Origin: Lutibacter sp. B2
GTDB taxonomy: Bacteria > Bacillota > Clostridia > Peptostreptococcales > Thermotaleaceae
Assembly: GCA_015686845.1 (NCBI GenBank)
Contig: JADPRS010000003.1
Location: 1 to 64,000 of the forward strand
DNA length: 64,000 bases
Direction: 5' to 3'
Below the pieces are notes generated by a model. That model searched no databases, had not been told where the DNA came from, and saw nothing but the letters and a program-made list of their open reading frames with translations. Numbering within the stretch: position 1 is the stretch's first letter; each line of letters opens with the position of its first letter. Below, in pieces: positions 53,328 through 62,075 of this stretch. A program made the position numbers and the translations under genes.

Positions 53328-53513
53328 ATGAATGTAGATATTTTTAAAAATAAATTAGATTTAATACACAGGTATATGAATAAGCTCAAAAGAGATAATG
53401 TGCCTACAGGGACGCAAAAGATATTAATAAAAAGCTATGCGAATGATTTAAGAATTAATTTAACAAATATAATGATTTTGGAAATATTATCTTATAAAGT
53501 TAAATTTTATTAA
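53328..53513 (+). CDS. Small two-helix protein, weakly Spo0E-like
   Basis: 61 aa, two predicted helices (about 5-20 and 28-50) split by NVPTGTQ. The layout resembles Spo0E-family phosphatases that dephosphorylate Spo0A, but the SQELD motif is replaced by SYANDLRINL, so activity would be doubtful. The gene itself is well supported by TTAAGGAGGATATAGT before the ATG and a terminator after the stop. Treat as unknown with a possible sporulation link. Confidence 0.6.
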   Translation: MNVDIFKNKLDLIHRYMNKLKRDNVPTGTQKILIKSYANDLRINLTNIMILEILSYKVKFY

Positions 53514-53572
53514 ACTTATAGAATCCATTAATCATTTTATAATGTAGATAAAAAACTGATAGTGTAACTTAG

Positions 53573-53605
53573 AAAGGTTATGCATATATAAACATAACCT
53601 TTTTA
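53573..53605 (+). terminator. Terminator after the small two-helix gene
   Basis: AAAGGTTATG (53573-53582) pairs with CATAACCTTT (53593-53602), 10-nt loop, T run. Confidence 0.88.
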
Positions 53606-53631
53606 TATAGTAAGATGGGAAAGAATATTAA

Positions 53632-54612
53632 TTATCTTTCCCATCTTAAATCATTTCCATAAAATTTCATAATTTCAAATTTATCGAAAATCCTAGAAGA
53701 AATTCTATCGCTGTATCTTTCGATCACTTCTTTTGGAGATAAATTTGTAGATATGATCAAATTTTTATCTTGAATTAAGCGTGTGTTCAAAATATAAAAG
53801 AGTTCACTATTTGTAAAGCTATTTGTAAGTTCTGTACCTAAATCATCAATGATTAATAAGTCACAATCAAATAATAATTGATAGCTCTGTTCAACATCTT
53901 TAGATTTATTAAACTTATGATGTTCAATGATTTCTAAAATCTTAAATGCAGTTTGATAAATTACAATTTTCCCTCTATCCAACAATTCTTTGGCAATACA
54001 ATTACACATAAATGTTTTTCCTAAGCCAGTAGTCCCGTAAAAAAGTAAATTTTTATTTTCTGAATCAAAATCGAAGTTATTTACAAAAAAACCACATTCT
54101 TCAAGGATTTTTTGCATATTTTCATAGGGCGTAATATCTTCTTTTTGAAAGGGAACATTGTTGAAAATATTTATATTGAAAGTATTAAAATTTTCTTTTG
54201 CTAATACCTTATCCAGATTAGACATCAAATAGGCTTGCGATATTAGTTTTTGTTTGTAACAATTACATTTTTTACCCGTTCCTAAAAATCCTGTGTCTTT
54301 GCATGTTTTACACTGATAGTTTAATTCTAGAAAGTCTAGAGGTATATTATTCTCTGTTAAAAGAAAGGCTTTTTCTTGTTTTAGGTGATCCATTTTATTT
54401 TTTAGTCGTTTTAAGGATTCTTCATAATTTTGGGGATCGATTAAAATGGTTTTAGCAATAGAGATACCCATTTCACCTGTTTCTTTGTCTATCGCTTTAA
54501 TTCTAGGGAAAGAGGTATACACTTGATTTTTCCTATGCTCTAATTCTTTTTGCATACGATCTCTCGTTCGTTCATAGGTTACAAGGATTTGTTTATTTGC
54601 TTTTCTATACAC
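53632..54612 (-). CDS. DnaI/DnaC-like helicase loader ATPase
   Basis: 326-aa AAA+ ATPase. Helical N terminus, then a zinc-binding-like cluster (CKTCKDTGFLGTGKKCNC, four Cys), Walker A in FYGTTGLGKTFMCN, Walker B in LLIIDDLGTE, and sensor/arginine-finger region in ISTNLSPKEVIERYSDRISS. This is the layout of DnaI, which loads the replicative helicase. Start GTG at 54612 after AGGTG. It lies nine bases after the DnaD-like gene; the helicase DnaB is encoded 3.4 kb away. Confidence 0.9.
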   Translation of the reverse strand: MYRKANKQILVTYERTRDRMQKELEHRKNQVYTSFPRIKAIDKETGEMGISIAKTILIDPQNYEESLKRLKNKMDHLKQEKAFLLTENNIPLDFLELNYQCKTCKDTGFLGTGKKCNCYKQKLISQAYLMSNLDKVLAKENFNTFNINIFNNVPFQKEDITPYENMQKILEECGFFVNNFDFDSENKNLLFYGTTGLGKTFMCNCIAKELLDRGKIVIYQTAFKILEIIEHHKFNKSKDVEQSYQLLFDCDLLIIDDLGTELTNSFTNSELFYILNTRLIQDKNLIISTNLSPKEVIERYSDRISSRIFDKFEIMKFYGNDLRWER

Positions 54613-54621
54613 AGTCTACAC

Positions 54622-55680
54622 CTACCTTTTCCATCTAATCATTTTTTCTAATTCTTCGTTTGTATATTGGGTTCCACGTTGTTCAAAGTTATTGAATTTA
54701 TTGGTAGAAGGCTTGCTTGATTTTTGCTGAGTGGTTTTTGGTTTGTTTTCTTGTTTCACTACATCTTCTAAAGATTGTACATTATCTTTTTTCCAAGCAT
54801 TTAATATACTATTGATATAGTTTATATTTGGATTTGCGGTTTTCTTAGTGTTTTCACACGCTTTTAAAATGATTTCCATACTAAAATCCCATTCACTAAT
54901 CCATGTATCTATTACTTTTTTTTCGGATTCCGAAGGTTCTCTAGCGAAACCTAATGCTTTAAATACTCTTTTATACTGTGAATATTTCACATCTGTTTTT
55001 TCTAGATATTCATTTAATTTATCAAGTGTAGTAATGCCTTGATCATACCAATTACGAATAACAGCTGCGATATATCTTAAGTTCTTAATATTCTTTTGTT
55101 CGATACAATGGGCAAATGCAGAAACAATAACATCTGGAGACATATTATAATTATAAAACCAATTCAGAATGTCCATCATTTCTTTTGGTGCTAAGCTTCT
55201 TCTAACCAATTGGTTAATTTCGTAAAACATTTGACTTATTTCAGGTGCTTTCGTAGCTTCTATCAAATCAGAAGGAGCACAAGTATAAGTGTCAGAAGAA
55301 GGTTCTTCTTTTTTATTAGAAACACTTATGGCTTTATAATTATTATCTATATATAATTGTTTTAAACTCAGAAATTCAATGGTGTAATCTGTTTCATCTG
55401 AATCTTGGTTTTCCGTAGACATAGGATGTTTTTTGATAATGCCCTTATTTTCCCAAAAATCCCATGCACTTAAAACATCTGATAAAGGGAGAGCAAGATG
55501 TCTAGATATGGTGTTGTGATTTAGCTTAATAGAAGAATCCTTATCTGTTGCATATTTATATCCTAATAGGTAGATCTTTACATATGCGCCATTTGCCATA
55601 GGCATAAAATCGTTTATAAATATATTTTCGATAGACGTATCTCCTAAGTCTATATTTGCAGTTTGTTTTATAAAATGCAA
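54622..55680 (-). CDS. DnaD-domain replication protein with two DnaD repeats
   Basis: 352-aa primosome-type protein. An N-terminal winged helix (about 20-95; LNHNTISRHLALPLSDVLSA) is followed by two DDBH2 repeats: EINQLVRRSLAPKEMMDILN to about residue 245, and a second (FGF-like core WISEWDFSMEIILKACEN) to about 320. The C terminus is Lys/Gln-rich and disordered. Bacillus DnaD and DnaB(Bsu) have the same parts and recruit helicase at the origin. Start TTG at 55680 after AGGAGGGAG. Operon with the DnaI-like loader. Confidence 0.87.
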   Translation of the reverse strand: MHFIKQTANIDLGDTSIENIFINDFMPMANGAYVKIYLLGYKYATDKDSSIKLNHNTISRHLALPLSDVLSAWDFWENKGIIKKHPMSTENQDSDETDYTIEFLSLKQLYIDNNYKAISVSNKKEEPSSDTYTCAPSDLIEATKAPEISQMFYEINQLVRRSLAPKEMMDILNWFYNYNMSPDVIVSAFAHCIEQKNIKNLRYIAAVIRNWYDQGITTLDKLNEYLEKTDVKYSQYKRVFKALGFAREPSESEKKVIDTWISEWDFSMEIILKACENTKKTANPNINYINSILNAWKKDNVQSLEDVVKQENKPKTTQQKSSKPSTNKFNNFEQRGTQYTNEELEKMIRWKR

Positions 55681-55791
55681 AATGTTCTCCCTCCTAAAAT
55701 AAAAATTCGTTATATGATTATTATAACATAACGAAAAATACATCACATATAGATATATAAGCGGAAAAAATTTGAAAAGGAGGGCTGAATT

Positions 55792-57306
55792 TTGATTAAG
55801 ATTTTTTTTAGTAAAAAGAAAATTTTACTTATAATAATTAGTTGCATATGTGCTGTTGCTGTAATAAGCATGAAGTTGCATCTACTAGAAACAGCACCTA
55901 GTGTTTTTGAAAGCAATGTTTTAGTGCAAAAGAGTATGGATACATATGAGATTAATGCAGATTTTGACTCCGTAGAAAAAATATTAACGGCACAACAAAA
56001 AGTAACCTATACAAATAATGAAAAGATTTCATTTGATAGTTTGTATTTTCATTTATATCCGAATGCATTTAAAACAGAAAAGAGTGCACCTTTTGATAAA
56101 AGTGAAATGAAAAAAGCATATCCAAAAGGTTTTGAAACTGGATGTATTCATATTAATACGATAAAAAGTGATGAAAAAGAATTAAAACATACAATAATGG
56201 GTCTAGGGGATAGTGTATTAAAAATTGATTTACCAAAAGAATTAAAACCAGGAGAAAAAATAGAAATAGTATTTGATTTTTATGTGAAAATTCCACCATC
56301 CTGTGGAAGGTTTGGCTATGGGGAAGATACTATAAATATAGGCAACTGGTATCCTGTAATAGCAGTATTCGATAGAAAAGGTTGGAATTTAGATCCATAT
56401 TATGCTATTGGAGATCCTTTTTATAGTAATACTTCGAATTACAGAGTATCAATTTCAGCACCAAAAGAATATATACTTGCTTCTTCAGGAAACATAATAA
56501 AGAAGGAAGAAATTAATGGTAAATTAAGATGGACATTGGAAGCCAACAACGTAAGAGATTTTGCTATGATTATGAGTGGTAATTTCCATGTATTAAAAGA
56601 TGAGGTGGATGGTGTAAAAATATATGCCTATTCAATAGAAGAAGAATTTGGACCTGTAGCATTAGAAACTGCAAGAGATGCTATAGAAATATTTAGTAAT
56701 TTATATGGAAAGTATCCATATGAACAATTTTCAGTAGCAGCATCAGATTTTTTTATAGGAGGTATGGAATATCCAAATCTAGTATTTATTGATAAAACAC
56801 TATATACAGAAGAGGCGAAAGAGATGATGGAATATGTAGTTGCCCACGAAGTAGCACATCAGTGGTGGTATGGAATTGTAGGAAATGATGAAGTGAACGA
56901 ACCTTGGTTAGATGAGGCTATTACAGAGTATTCTACCGTATTATATTATGAAAATAAATATGGCAAAGAGACAAAAGATAGGGTATATAAAAACATGATT
57001 GCAAAATATTATTATGCATATGAAAATAGCCAACCCCAAAATGATATGATTGTATATAGAGGCATTAAAGAATTTAAAGATTCGTTAGAATATCAGATGC
57101 TTGTTTATTACAAAGGAGCTATGTTCATGGAAAACTTAAGAAATGAGCTAGGGGATGATGTGTTTTTTAAAGCAATGAGAGTTTATTTTGATAAATATAA
57201 ATACAAGAACGCAAAAACAGAAGATTTTGTAAAAGTATGTGAACATATATCGAATAAAAATATGAGAGAAAATTTCAAGAAATGGTTAAAATATACATGT
57301 GAATAA
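55792..57306 (+). CDS. Membrane-anchored M1 family zinc metallopeptidase
   Basis: 504-aa gluzincin with an N-terminal membrane anchor or signal (about 8-26). Zinc site HEVAH (His352, Glu353, His356) with the third ligand Glu375 in PWLDEAITE, the M1 spacing. The exopeptidase motif GAMEN appears as GGMEY, which may alter N-terminus recognition. Extracytoplasmic aminopeptidase-like role is likely. Start TTG at 55792 after AAGGAGGG. Divergent from the dnaD gene. Confidence 0.87.
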   Translation: MIKIFFSKKKILLIIISCICAVAVISMKLHLLETAPSVFESNVLVQKSMDTYEINADFDSVEKILTAQQKVTYTNNEKISFDSLYFHLYPNAFKTEKSAPFDKSEMKKAYPKGFETGCIHINTIKSDEKELKHTIMGLGDSVLKIDLPKELKPGEKIEIVFDFYVKIPPSCGRFGYGEDTINIGNWYPVIAVFDRKGWNLDPYYAIGDPFYSNTSNYRVSISAPKEYILASSGNIIKKEEINGKLRWTLEANNVRDFAMIMSGNFHVLKDEVDGVKIYAYSIEEEFGPVALETARDAIEIFSNLYGKYPYEQFSVAASDFFIGGMEYPNLVFIDKTLYTEEAKEMMEYVVAHEVAHQWWYGIVGNDEVNEPWLDEAITEYSTVLYYENKYGKETKDRVYKNMIAKYYYAYENSQPQNDMIVYRGIKEFKDSLEYQMLVYYKGAMFMENLRNELGDDVFFKAMRVYFDKYKYKNAKTEDFVKVCEHISNKNMRENFKKWLKYTCE

Positions 57307-57403
57307 AAATATAGGTTCATGAGGTATAAAAATATGTTATACTAATAAGAGTATAATTTATGGTAAACTGCGGATACATACCAAAAGAGAAAGGAACGTT
57401 AAA

Positions 57404-58801
57404 ATGAAAACAGAAGAAATATCTAGTAAAGTACAAGAGATTATCTCGAAAATCAAACAATCCTTTATGACGAAAGAAAAATCCAAATTATACATAGCTA
57501 TGAGCATAGCAATCTTAATAGGTGTGGCTACTTTATTTGCGTATGGTTATAATGGTGCATATGTAGTAAAAATTGATGGAAAAACAATAGGTATTGTTAG
57601 AGAAGAAAAAGATTTTTCTGAAGCTGTGGGTGTAGTGAAATTCAATTTATCAAAGAAGTATAAGACGGATGTAATCTTTGATGGAACGATTTCATATGAA
57701 AGAATAAAAGCAGATAAAAAAGAGTTAATAGGAAAGCCACAACTTGAAAAAGATTTGAGAAATACGGAAAATTTCAAGATGAATGCAGTTGGGATTATGG
57801 CAAACAACCAATTGGTAACAGCTGTAGGCAATAAAAAAGATGCAGAGAATGTACTAAAAGCCATTAAAGACAGGTATAAACCAGATGATCAAGAAGAAAT
57901 AGAAAAATTTGACTTTGCTGAAAAGATAAAAATAGATAAAATAAAGACACCAATGAAAAATGTAAAGCTGGAAGAAGAGGCAGTTGAGTATATATTAAAA
58001 GGAACGGAAGAAAAAAAAGAGCATGAAATACAACAAGGGGAGAGCTTTTGGACCATTGCTACAAAATATAAAATATCAGTAGATGATTTAACGAAGGCGA
58101 ATTTAGATGTAAAGCCAGAAAGATTACAAATCGGGCAAAAAATTAGTCTTGTTGTACCGAAACCATTACTTACGATAGAAACAATAACAAAGAAAAAAAG
58201 TGAAGAAAATATTCCTTATGAAATTGCTTTTGAGGAAACAACCGTATTGTATAAAGGGGAAAAAAAGGTTAAAAAAGAAGGAAAAAATGGTATAACGGAA
58301 ATTATTACACAAGTCATTAAGCAAAATGGAATACAAGTAGCTATAAATGTCCTTCAAGAAACGGTAATCGTCAGTCCACAAAGTCAAATTGTACTAAAAG
58401 GAACGAAACAGGCTCCACCTAAAATTGGAACAGGTAAATTAGCGAATCCTACTAGAGGAAGACTATCTTCTAGATTTGGTTGGAGATGGGGCAAAAAACA
58501 TGAAGGACTAGATATTTCAGCACCGATAGGAACCCCAATAAAGGCAGCTGATGGTGGAAAAGTAATATTTTCTGGATGGAAAAACGGGTACGGTAAATGT
58601 GTTACTATTGACCATGGTGGAAATACAAAAACTCATTATGCCCATGCTAGTAAACTGCTTGTAAAAGTAGGGCAAAATGTGTTTAAAGGACAAAAAATTG
58701 CGTTAGTTGGAAATACTGGAAGAAGTACGGGTCCTCATCTTCACTTTGAGGTGAGAAAAAATAATGTTCCTGTAAATCCATTAAAATATGTGAAATATTA
58801 A
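57404..58801 (+). CDS. Cell-wall M23 endopeptidase with LysM and G5 domains
   Basis: 465-aa exported enzyme. Membrane anchor about 26-47; LysM (about 208-248; QGESFWTIATKYKISVDDLT); G5 domain (about 250-330; TITKKKSEENIPYEIAFEET); M23 LytM domain (about 345-465) with metal ligands in HEGLDIS and HLHFEV. It cleaves peptidoglycan cross-bridges or stems, with LysM and G5 aiding wall binding. Such hydrolases are usual WalR targets; a walRK-like pair lies 2.6 kb downstream. Ends at a strong terminator. Confidence 0.92.
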   Translation: MKTEEISSKVQEIISKIKQSFMTKEKSKLYIAMSIAILIGVATLFAYGYNGAYVVKIDGKTIGIVREEKDFSEAVGVVKFNLSKKYKTDVIFDGTISYERIKADKKELIGKPQLEKDLRNTENFKMNAVGIMANNQLVTAVGNKKDAENVLKAIKDRYKPDDQEEIEKFDFAEKIKIDKIKTPMKNVKLEEEAVEYILKGTEEKKEHEIQQGESFWTIATKYKISVDDLTKANLDVKPERLQIGQKISLVVPKPLLTIETITKKKSEENIPYEIAFEETTVLYKGEKKVKKEGKNGITEIITQVIKQNGIQVAINVLQETVIVSPQSQIVLKGTKQAPPKIGTGKLANPTRGRLSSRFGWRWGKKHEGLDISAPIGTPIKAADGGKVIFSGWKNGYGKCVTIDHGGNTKTHYAHASKLLVKVGQNVFKGQKIALVGNTGRSTGPHLHFEVRKNNVPVNPLKYVKY

Positions 58802-58837
58802 AAAATAGCCTTGCTCGGAGCAAGGCTATTTTTTTAT
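58802..58837. terminator. Bidirectional terminator
   Basis: AAATAGCCTTGCTC pairs with GAGCAAGGCTATTT around a one-base centre (loop effectively TCGGA), flanked by A and T runs. Serves the M23 gene (+) and the S8 gene (-). Confidence 0.92.
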
Positions 58838-58843
58838 GGATAC

Positions 58844-60193
58844 CTATAAGAACAATAATAATAATGCTAACCAGGAAGGATCAAATGAAAGACTTTTATC
58901 AGAGTTATTGTTAGTAGGACGTCTTCTTGGACGCCTTCTTGAAGGGGCTTCTTGTTTTGGAGGTTCTGGGGTAGCTTCAATGATTTCGGAAGGATCTAAG
59001 GCCTCTAGGTCTAACATTCCTCTAATGCTAATGATACCTGAACCCTCTGCATTTCTACTTTCATTAATATTAACGGCTGTATTTGTCATTTTACTACTGA
59101 TTTCTGAAGGGGTTAAATCAGGCTCTTTTTCTAAAAGTAATGCTGCTGAACCTGCAACCATAGGGCTAGCCATTGATGTGCCAGAATGACTTACGTATTT
59201 TGTAGAACCTTTATAAGATAAAGAAATGATATCTACGCCAGGTGCTACTATATTTGGTTTCACAAGTCCGCTAGGAGTTGGCCCTCTGCTTGAAAAATCA
59301 GCAACAAAGTCATCTTCGTAGGAATAGGTTTTATTATCATCAACAGCACCTACCGTAATTACTTTTGGACTAATTCCAGGAGTTGTAACAGTACGTGCAT
59401 TTGGACCACTATTTCCTGCAGCAGCAATTACAGTTAATCCATGTGCTACTGCAGAAGCAGCAGCTTTTGCTAGAGGATCTTCCATATAACTTGTATCAGC
59501 AGGAGCACCTAAAGACATATTTACTATTTTTATGTTGTATTTATCCTTGTTATCAACGACCCATTGAAGTCCTGCTAAAATATCAGAAGTAGAGCCACTT
59601 CCATTTTCATCTAATACTTTTACCCCTATAATATTTGCTTCTGGTGCAATTCCCCTATAGATAGGATTTGAATAGCCATTTCCTGCAGCAATTCCTGCTA
59701 CATGTGTTCCATGACCATCATCATCATATGGACTTGTTTTACCATTTACAATATCTTTAAATGCGATGATTCGATTAGTAGGCTTAACCAGATCATTGTG
59801 AGGATATACGCCTGTATCTACAATGGCAATTCCAACATCTTTTCCAGTATAACCAGAATCATTTACTAATCGAGCATCAATTGCTAAAGAAGCATTATCC
59901 ATGCATTTGAAAACTTTTGCATCATGATTAATAAATTGTATCATATTGTGAGCTGCTACTTCATCTATGGATGTTGCAGGTAATTCTACCGCTATTGCAT
60001 TTATAAGCGGAAGATGGTATTTTATTTTTCCACCAGCATTTAATACACATTCTTTTATGTGATCACATGTTTTTTCACTATATACTATTGCTGGTATAAA
60101 ATCTTTTGTTCCAGCAGACATTCTTGTTACTACAACAGGGTGAACGAATTGGGCACGAATTTTATTAAGTTGATTACTTACCTTTCTCTTCAT
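58844..60193 (-). CDS. Subtilisin-family (S8) serine protease, no signal peptide
   Basis: 449-aa subtilase with the triad Asp126 (IVDTGVY), His161 (DDDGHGTHVAG) and Ser340 (SGTSMASP), and oxyanion Asn261 (AAGNSG). The N-terminal about 100 residues look like an I9-type propeptide. There is no N-terminal signal; instead the C terminus has an Arg/Pro-rich linker and ends in a hydrophobic stretch (SWLALLLLFL), possibly a tail anchor. This is close to the intracellular AprX-like group. ATG at 60193 lies eight bases after GGAG; the GTG at 60202 is less likely. Confidence 0.9.
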   Translation of the reverse strand: MKRKVSNQLNKIRAQFVHPVVVTRMSAGTKDFIPAIVYSEKTCDHIKECVLNAGGKIKYHLPLINAIAVELPATSIDEVAAHNMIQFINHDAKVFKCMDNASLAIDARLVNDSGYTGKDVGIAIVDTGVYPHNDLVKPTNRIIAFKDIVNGKTSPYDDDGHGTHVAGIAAGNGYSNPIYRGIAPEANIIGVKVLDENGSGSTSDILAGLQWVVDNKDKYNIKIVNMSLGAPADTSYMEDPLAKAAASAVAHGLTVIAAAGNSGPNARTVTTPGISPKVITVGAVDDNKTYSYEDDFVADFSSRGPTPSGLVKPNIVAPGVDIISLSYKGSTKYVSHSGTSMASPMVAGSAALLLEKEPDLTPSEISSKMTNTAVNINESRNAEGSGIISIRGMLDLEALDPSEIIEATPEPPKQEAPSRRRPRRRPTNNNSDKSLSFDPSWLALLLLFL

Positions 60194-60319
60194 ATATATC
60201 ACTCCATCTTAATATTCTCATTACCAATGTATGCATAAGGAGTATAAATTGTTCAAAATAACCTTATATTTCTAATGAGGTTTACATAATACTGTGATAT
60301 AATAGATTATGATTCGTTA

Positions 60320-60376
60320 TTAGGCATATGCAAAAAATAACCAGTGAATGGCTGACTTATTTTTTCATATGCCTAA
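60320..60376 (+). other. Leader hairpin before the MA peptidase gene
   Basis: TTAGGCATATG (60320-60330) plus AAAAAATAA (60332-60340) pair with TTATTTTTT (60357-60365) and CATATGCCTAA (60366-60376): a 20-bp stem with one bulged C and a 16-nt loop containing CCA/TGG. An extended -10 (TGA-TATAAT, 60298-60303) just upstream suggests it is the 5' leader. Confidence 0.7.
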
Positions 60377-60417
60377 GTGCTTTTATTAGGGAATTAGAAT
60401 AGGAAGGGGGAGTACCT

Positions 60418-61218
60418 ATGAAAAGAAAGCTAAGAATTATAATATATATATTTATTTTATTAGGACTTATTTCAACGAATATTACAGATCTTAAAGTGTA
60501 TGTGCATCCAATCGTGAATAACATACAATATAAGTGGATTGCTTATAGAACAAATGATTTTAAGCGTATAGAAACAGAGCATTTTATCATAAGATATAAT
60601 ACAAAAGATAAAAAAATGCCAGAATTGGTTGGTGAAACCATAGAGGAAAAATATGAAGATGTTTGTGCCAATTTTAAATATGAGCCAAAAGATAAAACCA
60701 TGGTAATTATATATAACGATGGAAAAGAACTTATGAAAAATAGTAATATAGGTCAAGGAAAACCGCCTATGGGTGTTTATCTAGGAGAAATTGTACAAGT
60801 TTTATCTCCTGGAGAATGGATCGATGATCAAGAAAATATAAGCGCAGTTTTCAAGAGTGATGGACCTATGGTTCATGAATTTACCCATAGATTAGTAGAT
60901 GATTTAGCAAAGGGAAATTATCCAATATGGTTTACAGAAGGGATTGCTCTTTATGAGGAATATATACAAAATGGATATGAATGGGGAAAGGGCTTGTCTT
61001 ATGAGGACGAGCCTTATACAGTAGAAGCGTTAACGAAAAGTTTTGATGATTTAGATCAAACATTAGCTTATAAGAGATCTTTTGAGTTAGTAAAAGTCTT
61101 TGTAGATGAATATGGATTTAACCCATTAAACGATATTTTAGTGAAATTAGGAGAAGGAAAAAGTTTTGATGATGCACACAAAGAAGTTCTAGGGGTTGGA
61201 GTAGATGAGATATATTAA
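60418..61218 (+). CDS. Peptidase MA family gluzincin
   Basis: 266-aa metallopeptidase with an N-terminal membrane anchor or signal (about 5-24). The active site is HEFTH (His153, Glu154, His157) followed by the third ligand in WFTEGIALYEE (Glu174). This short spacing fits the Peptidase_MA-like family. Extracytoplasmic; substrate unknown. GGAAGGGGG precedes the ATG, and a long hairpin lies in the leader. Confidence 0.87.
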   Translation: MKRKLRIIIYIFILLGLISTNITDLKVYVHPIVNNIQYKWIAYRTNDFKRIETEHFIIRYNTKDKKMPELVGETIEEKYEDVCANFKYEPKDKTMVIIYNDGKELMKNSNIGQGKPPMGVYLGEIVQVLSPGEWIDDQENISAVFKSDGPMVHEFTHRLVDDLAKGNYPIWFTEGIALYEEYIQNGYEWGKGLSYEDEPYTVEALTKSFDDLDQTLAYKRSFELVKVFVDEYGFNPLNDILVKLGEGKSFDDAHKEVLGVGVDEIY

Positions 61219-61313
61219 AGGTTCTTAACGCATTTTTTATTGCATTTCAGTAAGTTTTTTTACAAAAATTATTAGAAGTATTACCTTGTATTTTTATATT
61301 TCATTATGAATTT

Positions 61314-61344
61314 TTGATGTTGTGTATCTATGTTATGATATAAT
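61314..61344 (+). promoter_or_regulatory. Possible promoter of the walRK-like operon
   Basis: TATAAT (61339-61344) with TGA before it, an extended -10; a weak TTGATG (61314-61319) lies 19 bases upstream. It overlaps any 5' extension of the regulator frame, which supports the ATG at 61382. Confidence 0.5.
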
Positions 61345-61381
61345 CATATATATAATTTTGATAAGAACGGGGGAGTGGCTT

Positions 61382-62071
61382 ATGGGGAGAAAAATATTAG
61401 TAGTGGAAGATGAAAAATCTATTTCGGATATATTGAGATTTAATCTTAAAAAAGAAGGATATGATGTAAGTGTAGCTTATGACGGGGAAGAAGCAATACA
61501 ACAAGTGTATCAAGTAGAACCAGAATTAATACTATTAGATGTAATGATTCCTAAAATGGATGGTTTTCAAGTATGCAAAAAAGTGAGAGAAAATTTTAAT
61601 ATGCCAATTCTTATGCTTACAGCAAAGGAAGAAGAAGTTGATAAAGTATTGGGATTAGAACTTGGTGCAGACGATTATATAGTAAAACCATTTAGCATGA
61701 GAGAACTTATGGCAAGGGTAAAAGCAAATCTTAGAAGAAATGAATCAAATAATGATCATAAAAATTCAAATATGATTGAGGAAAATGGATTAAGTATTGA
61801 TTTTAATAAATATGAAGTAAGAAAAAAAGGTGAAGTTATAGAATTAACTTTAAGAGAATTTGATCTTTTAAAATACCTTTCAACACAGAAAAATCAAGTT
61901 TTTACTAGGGAGCAACTACTTGAAGAAGTATGGGGCTTTGAATATTATGGAGATATAAGAACGGTAGATGTAACGGTAAGAAGATTGAGAGAAAAAGTAG
62001 AAGATAATTCTAGTAATCCTAAATACATTCTAACTAAAAGAGGTGTGGGATACTATTTTAGGGGGATATAA
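61382..62071 (+). CDS. walR: WalR (YycF)-like response regulator
   Basis: 229-aa OmpR/PhoB-family regulator. Receiver Asp53 (LILLDVMIPKMDG), Glu9/Asp10 pocket, Lys in VKPFSMREL. Winged helix with TLREFDLLKYLS and RTVDVTVRRLREKVEDN, close to WalR. The adjacent PAS-containing kinase and placement near the origin cluster support WalR, the regulator of peptidoglycan hydrolases; walH, walI and walJ would lie beyond the window end. Start ATG at 61382 after GGGGGAG. Kinase starts five bases after its stop. Confidence 0.82.
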   Translation: MGRKILVVEDEKSISDILRFNLKKEGYDVSVAYDGEEAIQQVYQVEPELILLDVMIPKMDGFQVCKKVRENFNMPILMLTAKEEEVDKVLGLELGADDYIVKPFSMRELMARVKANLRRNESNNDHKNSNMIEENGLSIDFNKYEVRKKGEVIELTLREFDLLKYLSTQKNQVFTREQLLEEVWGFEYYGDIRTVDVTVRRLREKVEDNSSNPKYILTKRGVGYYFRGI

Positions 62072-62075
62072 TAAG

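Noticed and set aside
53328-53513. Confident Spo0E-family phosphatase
   Set aside because: Size and two-helix layout fit, but the diagnostic SQELD motif is missing, so only a weak resemblance is claimed.
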